This document shows positions 1 through 9,763 of a stretch of DNA of 64,000 nucleotides, in pieces. How positions within the stretch are numbered: position 1 is the stretch's first letter; each line of letters opens with the position of its first letter. Source of the DNA: Bin55 sp965205965 (GTDB lineage Bacteria; Pseudomonadota; Gammaproteobacteria; Pseudomonadales; Azotimanducaceae); the NCBI GenBank assembly GCA_965205965.1, contig CBDBHT010000008.1, positions 1,054,001 through 1,118,000 on the forward strand, written 5' to 3'. The notes beneath the pieces were generated by a model. The model was not told the DNA's origin, did no database searches, and worked only from the letters and a program-made list of their open reading frames with translations. The position numbers and the translations under genes were made by a program.

Positions 1-195
1 GCAATTCCCCGTATAGTTTCGATTTGAGCTTGGTATCGATCTTTCCGTGTTTTGGTACGGGAAATCGGCGTTCCCCAGTGTTTCACACGACGTTTGGTCA
101 GGCGTGGAGATGGGTTTCGGGTACTGATACGCGGATCCCTTGACGGTCCAAAGCGATATGGCCCCTCGGGATGTCCCGATGGTGAGCCAGCCCAA

Positions 196-211
196 GGGGG
201 GGGGGGGGGGG
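196..211. repeat. 16-base G homopolymer
   Basis: An uninterrupted run of 16 G sits in non-coding, degraded DNA just before a sequence resembling the end of the inverted-repeat element at 316-685. No gene can be seen that this tract would switch on or off. A matching 14-base C run lies at 10853-10866. The exact length could be affected by sequencing error. Confidence 0.8.
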
Positions 212-315
212 TCAGGTTTTCCGTTAGGATGTGGTCGTAGGCGATTTGCACGGTGTAGAGCCTGAGGGCGTGGCCGTACCGTTGCTGTCAGTTGGGTGAT
301 CGAAGGGGACCACGG

Positions 316-685
316 GAGTGTCAGATTTTCCGTGTATGGCCTGTTCCAGTCAATCGGCTATCGTACAGTAATTTCCAGTGAGCAAATGTCTGGATACTGG
401 CAGTGTGTTCAAAAGATGAGTGAGCATTTCTTTGATTTAACTACATTTTTCAACTCCAATTTGATGACGTGTCCCAATTTATATAGCCCGGAAAATGATA
501 AAGGTTCGCGAAAACCATGAACCGAAAACAGTCAAAAGTCCTATTAAAACCAGCAGTTCACAACTCGCCGGAAATTACTGACTATCGTAGCGTTCAAAGT
601 CCCTGTTTGACCGATGGAATAAGACATCTTTACGTAGTCCATTGTCTATCTTCGTTGCATCTCATACACGGAAAATCTAACACTC
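316..685. mobile_element. 370-bp element with 23-bp terminal inverted repeats
   Basis: The left end (316-338, gagtgtcagattttccgtgt followed by atg) and the right end (663-685) are inverted copies with one mismatch in 23 bases. No transposase fragment is recognisable between them, so this is a MITE-like or internally deleted element. A third, poorer copy of the end (gtcaggttttccgt) lies at 211-224. The end sequence is reminiscent of IS256-family termini, but that is from memory and unproven. Possible reading frames inside (for example 296-520 and 517-789) have no protein-like features. Confidence 0.6.
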
Positions 686-738
686 TCCACTTTTTTTTGT
701 GGTGTGAACCATATGAGGTATTATTTTATAACGATTAC

Positions 739-830
739 TGGCGGAGAGGCAGGGATTCGAACCCTGGGTGCCCGCAAAGACACACCTGATTTCGAGTCAG
801 GCCCATTCGACCAACTCTGGCACCTCTCCG
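739..830 (-). tRNA. tRNA-Ser (CGA)
   Basis: The minus strand folds into a class II tRNA of 92 bases including an encoded CCA. The acceptor stem is CGGAGAG paired with CTCTCCG, the anticodon loop is CTCGAAA (anticodon CGA, serine), there is a long variable arm, and the T arm carries GGTTCGAATCC. It is isolated, with no other tRNA nearby. Confidence 0.97.
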
Positions 831-951
831 TCGTGCTGCCGGCCAACCGAATTGAATTCGGCCACTCCACTACTCTAACAGTATCAGACGTTATACGACA
901 TCGTAATCGAACAAACCTTATACACGACTGAGCAGTCTGTATCTTGGTACT

Positions 952-2179
952 TTAACTGCGGTCTGCATGTTTCCACAACCGAATGGTCAAACGATCCTTT
1001 TCTTCTATAAAATCTGGCTCAGTTCCATTGTGCTCCTTCATGCCAGGGATCATCTTTTCACGAACGCCCATACCCCGTGCATCCGCGTAGCCGTAATCTC
1101 TCATTACGTTGACAAGATTTTGATTTCTTGCGTATCGAGCACCAGCCTTCATTTTCTCGACCGTCATCGTATTGGGTAGCGCACCAGGACTTGTAATTTC
1201 TAAGCGGTTGGCAAAAACAGCTAGCATGATATCGGTGCCAGCAATTGTATAGTCTCGATGCGTGATTGCATTAACGATAGCTTCTCGAACTACACTTTCA
1301 GGATACTCCCACCCATCAATTCTGCGACCATTTTGCAGATGAGAGGTAGGCGTTGTATTGCGTCGAACGAAATTCCACGCTTGTTCGACTAACCCCGATT
1401 CACCAATAATCTCGTTGACACCCAAGGGAGCTATGGGGCCAGGAAGCACTTCATCCGCGCGAGTTTGGTAGTCGGGTTTAGTTCCCGGAAAACACAGAGC
1501 CCGAATTCCAGACTGAGGTACGTATCTACGAGTTTCTCTGCCGAACAGCAACATTCCATCGACGGTTGCAGTCACCATTCCAGCAGAAATCGTCATAAGG
1601 TCGGTGTTCTGCAGCAATGTCTTCCAACGAACAGAATCGCTTTGATCAGGAACCGTTCCTCCGAGTACACGCACGAAATAATCGTAGATCCGTCGACGGT
1701 CCAAGGCATCCAAACCAGCTCCCGGAACTGGCTTGACTCCGTATCGATATAGGCCAGATGCCTGGAACATGCGTACAAGTTCCTCCCGGCTAGCTTCCCG
1801 AGAAGAAGGTCCAATACGGATGTAGTACGTCTTACTATTGTTGTGGACGCGTGCGTAAGGTTTATCAAGGCCTTCTGGAATCTGAATGGCAAGAATGTCT
1901 CGACACGGTTGAAACGTCCCTTATTCGAGTCATCAAGGGAACGAGCGGTGGGTCAATTTTGACTCTACATAGTTCGGCAACCCAATCTTCCAGATTATCG
2001 CGAGTTGTACCTACGATGGTGCCATCGTCTGCCACCCCAAGTAGAACCGACCCCCCATTAAGATTGAGCAAGGCGGACAATTCTTTAGCGATTACGTGAT
2101 TAGCGACATCGTCCCGCTTGAACTCAACACATGAGTTTTCACCTTTGCGAACCAATCGCCAAAGCTCATCCGTATTCAT
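952..2179 (-). pseudogene. AlbA_2/RecG-like ATP-binding regulator, frameshifted
   Basis: The N-terminal part (from 2179) has the Schlafen/AlbA_2 signature: ENSCVEFKRDD, then NLNGGSVLLGVADDGTIVG. The C-terminal part contains REAIVNAITHRDYT, typical of the RecG-like HATPase_c_4 region in this family, and a winged-helix-like tail. The halves are in different frames. Switching frame within 1903-1914, where one extra T in the ACGTTTC stretch would suffice, restores a continuous protein of about 408 residues with DILAIQIPEGLDKPYARVHN at the junction. Such proteins are usually called transcriptional regulators or putative DNA-binding proteins and their role is not established. It is either a young pseudogene or a sequencing error; the rest of the frame is intact to the stop. 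Confidence 0.75.
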
Positions 2180-2331
2180 GTACTCATGTATATAAGTATT
2201 AAAAAGTATGCGAAAAACTTAATCGGGAACTTAATTGATTATTGAAAATCGATCCATACGTGTTAATTCACTTTGAAAAAAGAGACTGACCAACGGCAAC
2301 CTTCAATTTCAACGCTCGAATGAAGGATAAG

Positions 2332-3111
2332 TTAACCATCTATGCTAATCCATTCACTTCCTGCTTCTTGCGTCGCGAACAACAACCTATCCATGCTACT
2401 TTTATATTCGGCATAGAAACTACGTAACAGACTGAAATCATTATTTTTTTTACTAACGTGACCGATAATGACCTGACACAGATTCCCCTCAGCTAGCGTC
2501 GAGAGTAGATCCATCGTCTGATCGTTTGATAGATGACCGTAGTCTCCCGCAATGCGTTCTTTCAAGTGTGATGGATATGGCCCGGTCCAGAGCATTTCTG
2601 TATCGTGGTTGCTTTCCATAAGCATAGCCTTACATTCGGAAAACGCCTCTATGATCTGATCATCTACGTAACCAATGTCGGTGAGAATTCCAGCAGAAAC
2701 GTCGTCACAACGCACCACAAATTGAGTAGGTTCATTTGCATCGTGTGAAACTGCAACCGGCAGTATCTCAAGATCCGAAACTGTAAAGGTACTATCGGCT
2801 TCAATGCGACGAATGCACGATCTGCTAAGCGCAACATTTTCTATCAATGCCTGACCCGTACCTCTGGTCGCATACACTGGTAAATTAAAGCGACGGGACA
2901 TCACACCAACGCCTCGTAAGTGGTCCGAGTGCTCATGCGTAACTAAAATGGCATCTAGATCATGCGGGTCTATCCCGGCCCGTTGCAAGCGACTTTCTGT
3001 CTCCGCTCCAGAGAATCCACAATCGACCAAGATAGTAGTATTGGACGTTTGGAATACCGTACCGTTGCCGCTACTGCCACTGCCAATTGACGCAAATCGA
3101 ATACCTCTCAT
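2332..3111 (-). CDS. MBL-fold metallo-hydrolase (WalJ/YycJ-like)
   Basis: A 259-residue metallo-beta-lactamase-fold protein. The metal-binding motif THEHSDH is at residues 58-64, followed by the family blocks SNHDTEML, GPYPSHLKERI, GHLSN and GHVSKKNN that distinguish the YycJ/WalJ group from glyoxalase-type relatives. Relatives are thought to be nucleases or phosphodiesterases; in gammaproteobacteria the substrate is unknown. It lies 34 bases downstream of bamC on the same strand and is probably the last gene of the dapA-bamC transcript. The family assignment is firm and the substrate open. Confidence 0.88.
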   Translation of the reverse strand: MRGIRFASIGSGSSGNGTVFQTSNTTILVDCGFSGAETESRLQRAGIDPHDLDAILVTHEHSDHLRGVGVMSRRFNLPVYATRGTGQALIENVALSRSCIRRIEADSTFTVSDLEILPVAVSHDANEPTQFVVRCDDVSAGILTDIGYVDDQIIEAFSECKAMLMESNHDTEMLWTGPYPSHLKERIAGDYGHLSNDQTMDLLSTLAEGNLCQVIIGHVSKKNNDFSLLRSFYAEYKSSMDRLLFATQEAGSEWISIDG

Positions 3112-3145
3112 CTGAATACGTCAAATTTACCGCGGCACGACCACA

Positions 3146-4255
3146 TTAAACTGACAATTCTTGTATCAAGGCAAGCATCCGTTCGGTAAATTCAACACTC
3201 AGTGGTCCGCCGTCGACGGTGGAAACCGTAACTTCATGCACGTCACCATCCCCAACAATCTCTAATAACAACGTTAGTCGGTCGCTCGATTTTCCAGCCG
3301 ATATCAGCCTTTCCAAAAATCTATCTCGACGATCCGAAAGTGCTCGTTCATTAATAACGATCTGATACACGCCGTTATCTCGCTTTTTCTCAGCAACTTC
3401 GATTTCCGCCTTGTCTAACGCACGTCCGACAGTTGCCCACGCACGTTCAAAGTCAATTCTCAAGCGTAGAAAAGGCTGTCCCTCGGCATCGCGTACGATT
3501 TCTGACTTCGTCTGTGTGACTAAGCTCTGGCCAAGAATCGAAGCCGCACGCTCAACTTGCCCCGATGCTGTAAACTGCGTGAACGCGTCCAAAGCATCCT
3601 TCTCCACATCCACCAAGAACGATTCTGATGGCCATTCTATTTGTGGTTGAGCCTCGTCGTCGCTACTTAGAACATGTCGAACGTGTATCTCCGCCGACTT
3701 GCGGCGCAATCCTTGCTCCACGCGCCAGACCAGCCAGTCCTCCCCAAAGATCGCTTCGCTCTTTTCTTTCGCTCTCCAGAGAGTACCTCTCAGTCCACTG
3801 TCATGATCGCTTGAAAGCCCAAGTGTCTCGGTAACGATTAACCCCTGCTCTGGGTCTTCTGCCGTCACAGATACGCCCTCACTGTCCAAAAACTGTTTGA
3901 CCATTGGCCACACTACATCCGGAGTCTGCTGGAGTACCATCCACTGTCGGTCTCCCAATTTCTGAATCCGAATAACGTCCGGATCGGTTTCGCCGTAAAG
4001 TGCCGACGGCCTCGGAACTTTGTGATCGTATACTTTTGCAGATGGGTACTCCTCAATTGGAGGCAACTGCCACGTATCGGAGACCCTAACATGCTGCAGA
4101 TCATCTGGTACAACCAAAGTTGGCGTCGTTTTTGTAATGACGTAGTCATCAGCCTCGGCGCCTCGGCGACCGAAGCCCGCCGTCAGAAGCGAACAGGAAA
4201 CCAGAGATATAAGAACCGGAAAAAAAACCACGACGCGAGCGAAATAAAACTTCAT
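3146..4255 (-). CDS. bamC: Outer membrane assembly lipoprotein BamC
   Basis: A 369-residue lipoprotein component of the BAM complex, which inserts beta-barrel proteins into the outer membrane. The N-terminus is a lipoprotein signal ending in LVSC (Cys21). The segment after it (VITKTTPTLVVPDDL, then RVSDTWQLPPI) corresponds to the conserved unstructured lasso that binds BamD, and the remainder is consistent with two helix-grip domains. Length is near the usual 340-370. The start codon overlaps the dapA stop by four bases (ATGA), implying translational coupling, and dapA-bamC is the classic gammaproteobacterial order. Confidence 0.88.
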   Translation of the reverse strand: MKFYFARVVVFFPVLISLVSCSLLTAGFGRRGAEADDYVITKTTPTLVVPDDLQHVRVSDTWQLPPIEEYPSAKVYDHKVPRPSALYGETDPDVIRIQKLGDRQWMVLQQTPDVVWPMVKQFLDSEGVSVTAEDPEQGLIVTETLGLSSDHDSGLRGTLWRAKEKSEAIFGEDWLVWRVEQGLRRKSAEIHVRHVLSSDDEAQPQIEWPSESFLVDVEKDALDAFTQFTASGQVERAASILGQSLVTQTKSEIVRDAEGQPFLRLRIDFERAWATVGRALDKAEIEVAEKKRDNGVYQIVINERALSDRRDRFLERLISAGKSSDRLTLLLEIVGDGDVHEVTVSTVDGGPLSVEFTERMLALIQELSV

Positions 4256-5127
4256 AAGACGTTTAGTAGCTTAAGAGCATCGTAAACTAAATCTCGTTGC
4301 GTTTCGGACAGTTCCGTTAGCGGTAAACGGATACCCGTATCGATTTTGCCCATTTGATTCAACGCCCATTTAGTTGGTATCGGATTCGTCTCAACAAACA
4401 ACGCAGCATGAAGGGGCTGGAGCATAGCATCTATCTCAGCAGCTTTGTCTCGCTCGCCGTTCAGCCATACCTGACAGAACTTGGACATCAAATGAGGAAC
4501 AACGTTCGCCGTTACCGAAATCGTACCCACAGCACCGTAATTTAGCATCGTAAGTGTTTGTGCATCTTCGCCGGACAGAATCAAAAAATCACTACTGACC
4601 AGCTCGCGAATCTCCTTGACTCGGTTGGTATCCCCGCAAGCTTCTTTAATCCCAATAATTTGATCAACCGGAGCAAGCCGCGCAACCGTCTTGGCCTCCA
4701 TGTCACATGCAGTACGAAATGGAACGTTGTACAACACCATGGGCACATCCACTGACTCAGCGATCGTACAATAGTGACGATAGAGACCTTCCTGAGTGGG
4801 CTTGTTATAGTAAGGCGTTACAAGTAGACAAGCATCGACACCCGCCACTTTTGCCTCGCGCGTTAGTGTGATAGCCTGGGTGGTCGCATTCGCACCCGTA
4901 CCCGCTACGACGGGAGTGCGGCCGTCTACACGCTTCACCGTAGCAGCAACAACTTGACTATGTTCCCGTACATTTAAAGTCGCCGACTCGCCCGTGGTGC
5001 CAACAGGCACGATACCATGCGTACCAGACTGTAGATGCCAATCAATCAGCGCATCAAGTGCAGGCCAATCAATATCGCCGGAGGATTTCATAGGCGTGAC
5101 TAACGCCACAAGGCTTCCACTCAACAT
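4252..5127 (-). CDS. dapA: 4-hydroxy-tetrahydrodipicolinate synthase
   Basis: Condenses pyruvate with aspartate semialdehyde, the first committed step of lysine and diaminopimelate synthesis. The 291-residue protein has every catalytic landmark at the Escherichia coli numbering: GTTGES (43-48), Tyr133 in LYNVPFR, Arg138 and the Schiff-base Lys161 in IGIKEACGD. Length matches the family exactly. It precedes bamC with an ATGA overlap and follows the permease gene with about 50 bases between them. Confidence 0.97.
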   Translation of the reverse strand: MLSGSLVALVTPMKSSGDIDWPALDALIDWHLQSGTHGIVPVGTTGESATLNVREHSQVVAATVKRVDGRTPVVAGTGANATTQAITLTREAKVAGVDACLLVTPYYNKPTQEGLYRHYCTIAESVDVPMVLYNVPFRTACDMEAKTVARLAPVDQIIGIKEACGDTNRVKEIRELVSSDFLILSGEDAQTLTMLNYGAVGTISVTANVVPHLMSKFCQVWLNGERDKAAEIDAMLQPLHAALFVETNPIPTKWALNQMGKIDTGIRLPLTELSETQRDLVYDALKLLNVL

Positions 5128-5179
5128 AGGTTAGTCTTCCGTGACTTTTTAAGAGTGAAAATCTTAATGGGACAGCATC

Positions 5180-6265
5180 CTAGCTACAAGCAGGAGCGTT
5201 ATTTTCGGCGGGCTCTTCGCTTGGCCACGCATTGAATAGTGCCCGTACCAAGGTTGCTAGAGGAATTGCAAAAAATACACCCCAAATTCCCCAGATGCCA
5301 CCGAACGTTAAGACCGCAATAATGATGAATATGGGATGTAAGTCAACTACTTCAGAAAAAAGCACAGGTATCAAAAAGTTGCCGTCCAAGACTTGAATAG
5401 TGGTATAGGCAGCCAAAACGTATATAAAATCGATCGACCAACCGTGCTGTAAGAGTGCTACCGCAATTACGGGAATCGTTACTACGACCGCACCGACCAA
5501 AGGAATAAGAACCGAGAGGCCGATCAGCAAACTCAGTGATTCAGCATAATTCAATCCAAGTAACTTAAAGACAATATATGTCACGGTCCCGACTATCAGA
5601 ATTTCCAATGCCTTTCCGCGTACATACTTGGTTATCTGCACCGACATTTCTGCGCCTACTCGATCAAGCGCGGGACGTTGCTTGGGCAGCATCGACTTGA
5701 ACCAATCCAATAATTGGCGATGGTCTTTCATGAAAAAAAACATCGATATCGGCACTAGCGATACATAAATCATAATACCGACGATATTGGGTACCTGAAC
5801 TACCATTTCACGTACCGTTGCTCTGGCGGCCTCCTGCAATGCCGTCGTTGTAGATTGTATGAGGCTTTGCATGTTTTCTTCCGAAAACAGCGTGGGATAC
5901 CCCGCTGACAACTCACCAAGCAGTGCCTCAATGGTCGTAACCAAATTTGGCAACGAAGCTGCGGACTGTCCAATCTGTTGCCAAACCATGGGTAGGATTA
6001 AAACCATTGTCGCCACAAGTACGCCCAAAAATACCAGCATTACGAAAATAATCGCTACGATCTTCGGCACGCGCCATCTCACCAAACGCTCAACAATACC
6101 CTGTAGTAAAAACGCGAAAATCAGCCCCGTCAGAACCGGTGCAAGATAGTTGCCCAACGTAAGCAGCAGTACGAGGCAAACGGCAATGGCCGCAACCAGA
6201 TACACGGCCTCGGCATCCGAGAAATGCCGATTAATCCAATTGCTGATAACGTCGAAAAATTGCAT
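5180..6265 (-). CDS. AI-2E/PerM family membrane permease
   Basis: A 361-residue polytopic inner membrane protein of the AI-2 exporter-like (PerM/YhhT) family. Paired hydrophobic helices occur near residues 20-40 and 60-95, there is a long extracytoplasmic segment rich in helix (about 95-145), and another helix near 155-175, then a cluster of C-terminal helices that includes the typical GLSVLIPLVGA and FGGIWGIWGVFFAIPLA motifs. The substrate is unknown; members have been linked to autoinducer-2, sodium/proton exchange and other solutes. It starts 7 bases after the tusA-like gene and is probably co-transcribed with it. Confidence 0.88.
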   Translation of the reverse strand: MQFFDVISNWINRHFSDAEAVYLVAAIAVCLVLLLTLGNYLAPVLTGLIFAFLLQGIVERLVRWRVPKIVAIIFVMLVFLGVLVATMVLILPMVWQQIGQSAASLPNLVTTIEALLGELSAGYPTLFSEENMQSLIQSTTTALQEAARATVREMVVQVPNIVGIMIYVSLVPISMFFFMKDHRQLLDWFKSMLPKQRPALDRVGAEMSVQITKYVRGKALEILIVGTVTYIVFKLLGLNYAESLSLLIGLSVLIPLVGAVVVTIPVIAVALLQHGWSIDFIYVLAAYTTIQVLDGNFLIPVLFSEVVDLHPIFIIIAVLTFGGIWGIWGVFFAIPLATLVRALFNAWPSEEPAENNAPACS

Positions 6266-6272
6266 CAGTAGA

Positions 6273-6512
6273 TTAGATACTTTTCTTCTTCAGTAAATAA
6301 GTAAACGATCCGTCGCATTCTTCCGCTTTCAGCAGTGAGTTGCCACTCTGTTCACAGAAGACTCGAAAATCCTTCATCGAGCCGGGGTCGGTCGCATAAA
6401 CGCGCAAAAGTTCGCCCGGTTTCATACCATTGAGGGTACGTTTTGCTTTGAGTAAAGGCATCGGACATTGTAGTCCTTTGACGTCCAGAACGATTTCCAC
6501 GGTTTCAGACAT
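6273..6512 (-). CDS. TusA-family sulfurtransferase
   Basis: A 79-residue SirA/TusA-like protein. The active-site CPMP motif is at residues 16-19, preceded by LDVKGLQ, and is followed by LLKAKRTLNGMKPGELL and the DPGSMKDF block. These small proteins relay persulfide sulfur, in TusA to tRNA thiouridine synthesis and in other members to sulfur oxidation or molybdenum cofactor pathways. Here it is paired with a PerM-like permease, a common gammaproteobacterial arrangement; no sulfur-oxidation genes are nearby. Which sulfur acceptor it serves cannot be read from the sequence. Confidence 0.9.
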   Translation of the reverse strand: MSETVEIVLDVKGLQCPMPLLKAKRTLNGMKPGELLRVYATDPGSMKDFRVFCEQSGNSLLKAEECDGSFTYLLKKKSI

Positions 6513-6581
6513 AATTCCAGTATCGCATACGTCTGTATTTTGCCTGAAACTTGCTCATCAGTTATTTGTCTCTGATACTGA

Positions 6582-8042
6582 ATGCGCCAAATGGAGAGTA
6601 TCATTCGAATAATGGTCCAGAGTATTAGACATGCTTTACTGGTCGTTGCGCTCTGTAGTACGACGACGTATGCCGAAGATGTGCAATTGGCAAATTCGTT
6701 ACCGGAACTAGGTGATACATCTTCAGCAATTATCTCACCAGCAGCAGAAGAGCAACTAGGGCAATTATTTCTTAAAGAAATCCGTACCCAGTTGCCTTTG
6801 GAAAGCGACCCGATTCTGAAGTATTACACGCGCTTGCACCTGCTTCGCGTGGCGGAGCACTCTGATTTGAAAACGGTAAAACTATACCCGGTTCTGGTCA
6901 AATCTAAAGTACTCAACGCGTTTGCGGCCCCTGGCGGAATCATAGGCACTCACGTTGGTTTATTCCTCTACGCGGAAGATGTTCATGAGTATTCCTCAGT
7001 CATAGCACACGAGCTCGCCCATCTCAGTCAGCGGCACTATGCGCGGAGAATCGAAAAAGAAAAAGGGATATTCATTGGAAGGATAGCGTCAATATTGGCG
7101 TCGGCTGCGATCATGGCTTCCGGCCACCAAGATGCCGGAAGTGCTGTTTTATTTGGATCCCAAGCAATCGCGCAAAACCAGTATATGACTTATAGCCGAT
7201 CGGCGGAACATGAAGCCGACCGTGTTGGATTCAACACGCTCGTTCGCGCAGGATTCGATCCTGGCGGAATGTCGCGCATGTTTGAAAACATGCAACAGGC
7301 CTTTCGATTTGATCAAGATCCACCGATCTTCTTGCGCACGCACCCCGTCAGCGAAGCGCGCATTAGCGATGCACGGGACCAATTGCGAGACCTGCCACAA
7401 AAATCCTACGAACAATCCATTGAATACCAGCTTATGAGGGCACGAGCGAAAGTACTGCTTGCTGAGACACCTGCTACCGTCTACGCGGAAGCGAACGGAA
7501 GCAGTGTCGAGACGGTCATTGATCGATATTTCCGGGGCCTAGCTGCGACTCGTACAGGAAACTATGAACAAGCCTTGGAGGACCTTAGTATTGTCATGGA
7601 AGCGTTGCCTTCGAGCATTCTAGTTCAAGCAAGTTACGCCGAGGCACTCACGCTAGCCGATCAAGCAAATGAGGCTGTCAAGTTGCTCTCCGTGTTATTG
7701 GAGATCAATCCTGACAATGCACCACTATCCATGCTCTATGCATCCGCACTCAATGCCCAATCACGACATTCAAAAGCTGCAAACGTACTGAGGAAACAAA
7801 GTCGGGAGCACCCCGATGATATCGACGTTTGGTATGAACTCGCAGAAACCTCGGGTCTAGCTGACCAGATAGCCGACGTGCACCGAGCCCGCGCTGAATG
7901 GTTCGTGTTACGAGGCGACTACAGCTCTGCCATCCGTCATTTCAAACTTGCTAAAGACCTTGTCGATGAGAATTCTGCCACGGAAATTCGTTTAGATCAG
8001 CGCCTTCAAGACGTACGAGATGAAGCCGAAGATACCGGCTAA
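6582..8042 (+). CDS. bepA: Periplasmic M48 metalloprotease, BepA-like
   Basis: A 486-residue zinc metallopeptidase with a C-terminal TPR region, the architecture of BepA/YfgC, which degrades or rescues stalled outer membrane proteins such as LptD. The zinc motif HELAH is at 143-147 and the third ligand lies in SRSAEHEADRVG (about Glu211). The C-terminal half (about 300-470) is built of TPR-like helix pairs. An export signal (IRHALLVVALCSTTTYA) ends near residue 31. Start choice is uncertain: ATG codons at 6582, 6591 and 6612 are in frame, and the last gives the most typical signal peptide. It is divergent from tusA and converges on nadA with 4 bases between them. Confidence 0.9.
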   Translation: MRQMESIIRIMVQSIRHALLVVALCSTTTYAEDVQLANSLPELGDTSSAIISPAAEEQLGQLFLKEIRTQLPLESDPILKYYTRLHLLRVAEHSDLKTVKLYPVLVKSKVLNAFAAPGGIIGTHVGLFLYAEDVHEYSSVIAHELAHLSQRHYARRIEKEKGIFIGRIASILASAAIMASGHQDAGSAVLFGSQAIAQNQYMTYSRSAEHEADRVGFNTLVRAGFDPGGMSRMFENMQQAFRFDQDPPIFLRTHPVSEARISDARDQLRDLPQKSYEQSIEYQLMRARAKVLLAETPATVYAEANGSSVETVIDRYFRGLAATRTGNYEQALEDLSIVMEALPSSILVQASYAEALTLADQANEAVKLLSVLLEINPDNAPLSMLYASALNAQSRHSKAANVLRKQSREHPDDIDVWYELAETSGLADQIADVHRARAEWFVLRGDYSSAIRHFKLAKDLVDENSATEIRLDQRLQDVRDEAEDTG

Positions 8043-8046
8043 ATTC

Positions 8047-9072
8047 TTACGAGTGCGAAAAATCCAGCATACGCTGCAATGGAATCATCGCTTTCCATCC
8101 GATCTCCGGGTCTATATGAACTTCGTTATTGAGCGAAACTAATGAGTCTCGAAGCGCGGTCAATTCGTTCATCGCCATCCAAGGACAATGTGCGCAGCTA
8201 CGACACATGGCCCCGTCACCCGCGGTCGGTGCTTCGATAAACCGCTTGTTAGGTTGCGCCTTCCGCAACTGATGGAACATTCCTCTATCGGTAGCAACGA
8301 TGAACGTATCGTACGGCAACTCCGACGCCGCGTTCAGGATTTGGCTTGTTGAACCGACGCAATCGGCAATATCAATAACGGCGGCCGGCGATTCCGGATG
8401 AACCAATAATCCCGCGTCGGGAAACACCGCTTTCATATCAAGTAATGCTTGATACTTAAATTCTTCGTGCACGACGCAAGCCGCAGACCAAAGCAGCATG
8501 TCCGCACCCGTTTTCGACTGAATGTATCTGCCAAGATGTCGGTCGGGAGCCCATAGAATTTTTTTACCCTGCAAGTGCAGATACTCCACTATGCGCAACC
8601 CTACGCTAGACGTCACGACCCAATCAGATACCGCTTTCACGGCTGCTGAGGTGTTTGCATAAACGACAACCGTTCTTTCTGCATGTTCTTTGCGAAACGC
8701 ATCAAACTTCTCTGGAGGACATCCAAGATCAAGCGAGCATTCGGCTCTAAGTGTCGGCATTAATACGCGCTTCTCAGGCGATAGAATCTTCGCCGTTTCA
8801 CCCATGAACCGAACTCCTGCCACCACGAGTGTATCGGCTTCATGATTTTTGCCGAAACGTGCCATTTCCAAGGAATCGGAGACACAACCACCGGTTTCCT
8901 GAGCTAAGTCTTGAACGTCGCCATCCACATAGTAATGGGCAACTAGAACAGCCTTCTCTTGATGTAGAAGTCCGCGAATTTCCTCCTTAAGCTCGGATTT
9001 CGTTTCCAACGCAAGATACTCGGGCTGGAAATCCGGGATTTCCTCGGGTGATAGTGTGTAATCCTTTAACAT
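8047..9072 (-). CDS. nadA: Quinolinate synthase A
   Basis: Condenses iminoaspartate with dihydroxyacetone phosphate to quinolinate in de novo NAD synthesis, using an oxygen-sensitive [4Fe-4S] cluster. The 341-residue protein has the three cluster cysteines at the expected places: Cys112 (RAECSLD), Cys199 (WSAACV) and Cys296 within CRSCAHC (290-296). The substrate motifs AHYYVDGDVQDLA and HPESP are also present. nadB and nadC are not in the window. A 208-base gap without a gene separates it from the ogt-like gene. Confidence 0.97.
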   Translation of the reverse strand: MLKDYTLSPEEIPDFQPEYLALETKSELKEEIRGLLHQEKAVLVAHYYVDGDVQDLAQETGGCVSDSLEMARFGKNHEADTLVVAGVRFMGETAKILSPEKRVLMPTLRAECSLDLGCPPEKFDAFRKEHAERTVVVYANTSAAVKAVSDWVVTSSVGLRIVEYLHLQGKKILWAPDRHLGRYIQSKTGADMLLWSAACVVHEEFKYQALLDMKAVFPDAGLLVHPESPAAVIDIADCVGSTSQILNAASELPYDTFIVATDRGMFHQLRKAQPNKRFIEAPTAGDGAMCRSCAHCPWMAMNELTALRDSLVSLNNEVHIDPEIGWKAMIPLQRMLDFSHS

Positions 9073-9280
9073 GATGGTTATTGTAATACTCAGGATGTGA
9101 ATTGTGCTTGTTTCGACCGTGTTGCAACGATGTAAAACACATCCTCAGCAAGGTTCTAACCTAAATATCCACTTGACACAAAGCTAAGATCGTTGATAGT
9201 TAAAGGGAAATTGAACAACTGCGCGTGTATATGCAAACTGCGATTATGAGTAGGGCCACTGGAATCGGCAAGCGATAGTT

Positions 9281-9763
9281 CTAGGTAAAAGAATGCTCCA
9301 AATCGATTAACTTTTGCTTCACTTCGATGCCACCCGCGTAACCTGTTAATGAGCCATTGGCACCAACAACCCGATGGCACGGGATAATGATTGGTAGCGG
9401 ATTTTTACTCAACGCTTGGCCAACGGCGCGTGCCGCCGTCCACTGGCTCGCGTTCAGCAAACCAGCAATGTCGCCGTATGTGCATGTAGTGCCGTAGGGA
9501 ATGCTTTGTAATTTTTCTAGTACACGGGACCGCCAACTTGGCTGAGGTGCAGGGTCTAAATCAAGATCGAAAGATTTCCGCACACCGGCACAATATTCAG
9601 TAAGTTGCTCTATAACCTCAATGAATGGCCGTCCAGTTTCCTGGTGCCCATCAAAAGAGTACGCCTCATCAGATTGACCAGCAAATTGGACAGATCGTAG
9701 CCCCTTATCCGTACCGATAAGAGTTAAGTGACAAATCTTGCAAGAATACCGAGTGAAAAACAT
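9281..9763 (-). CDS. ogt: Methylated-DNA-protein-cysteine methyltransferase
   Basis: A suicide repair protein that transfers methyl groups from O6-methylguanine (and O4-methylthymine in Ogt types) to its own cysteine. The active-site motif PCHRVV is followed by GSLTGYAGG, and the DNA-binding helix block YGTTCTYGDIAGLLN precedes it. I start at 9763, giving 160 residues and the usual family beginning; an upstream ATG at 9847 would add 28 residues not typical of the family. There is no Ada-type regulatory domain, so Ogt rather than Ada is preferred. Confidence 0.85.
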   Translation of the reverse strand: MFFTRYSCKICHLTLIGTDKGLRSVQFAGQSDEAYSFDGHQETGRPFIEVIEQLTEYCAGVRKSFDLDLDPAPQPSWRSRVLEKLQSIPYGTTCTYGDIAGLLNASQWTAARAVGQALSKNPLPIIIPCHRVVGANGSLTGYAGGIEVKQKLIDLEHSFT

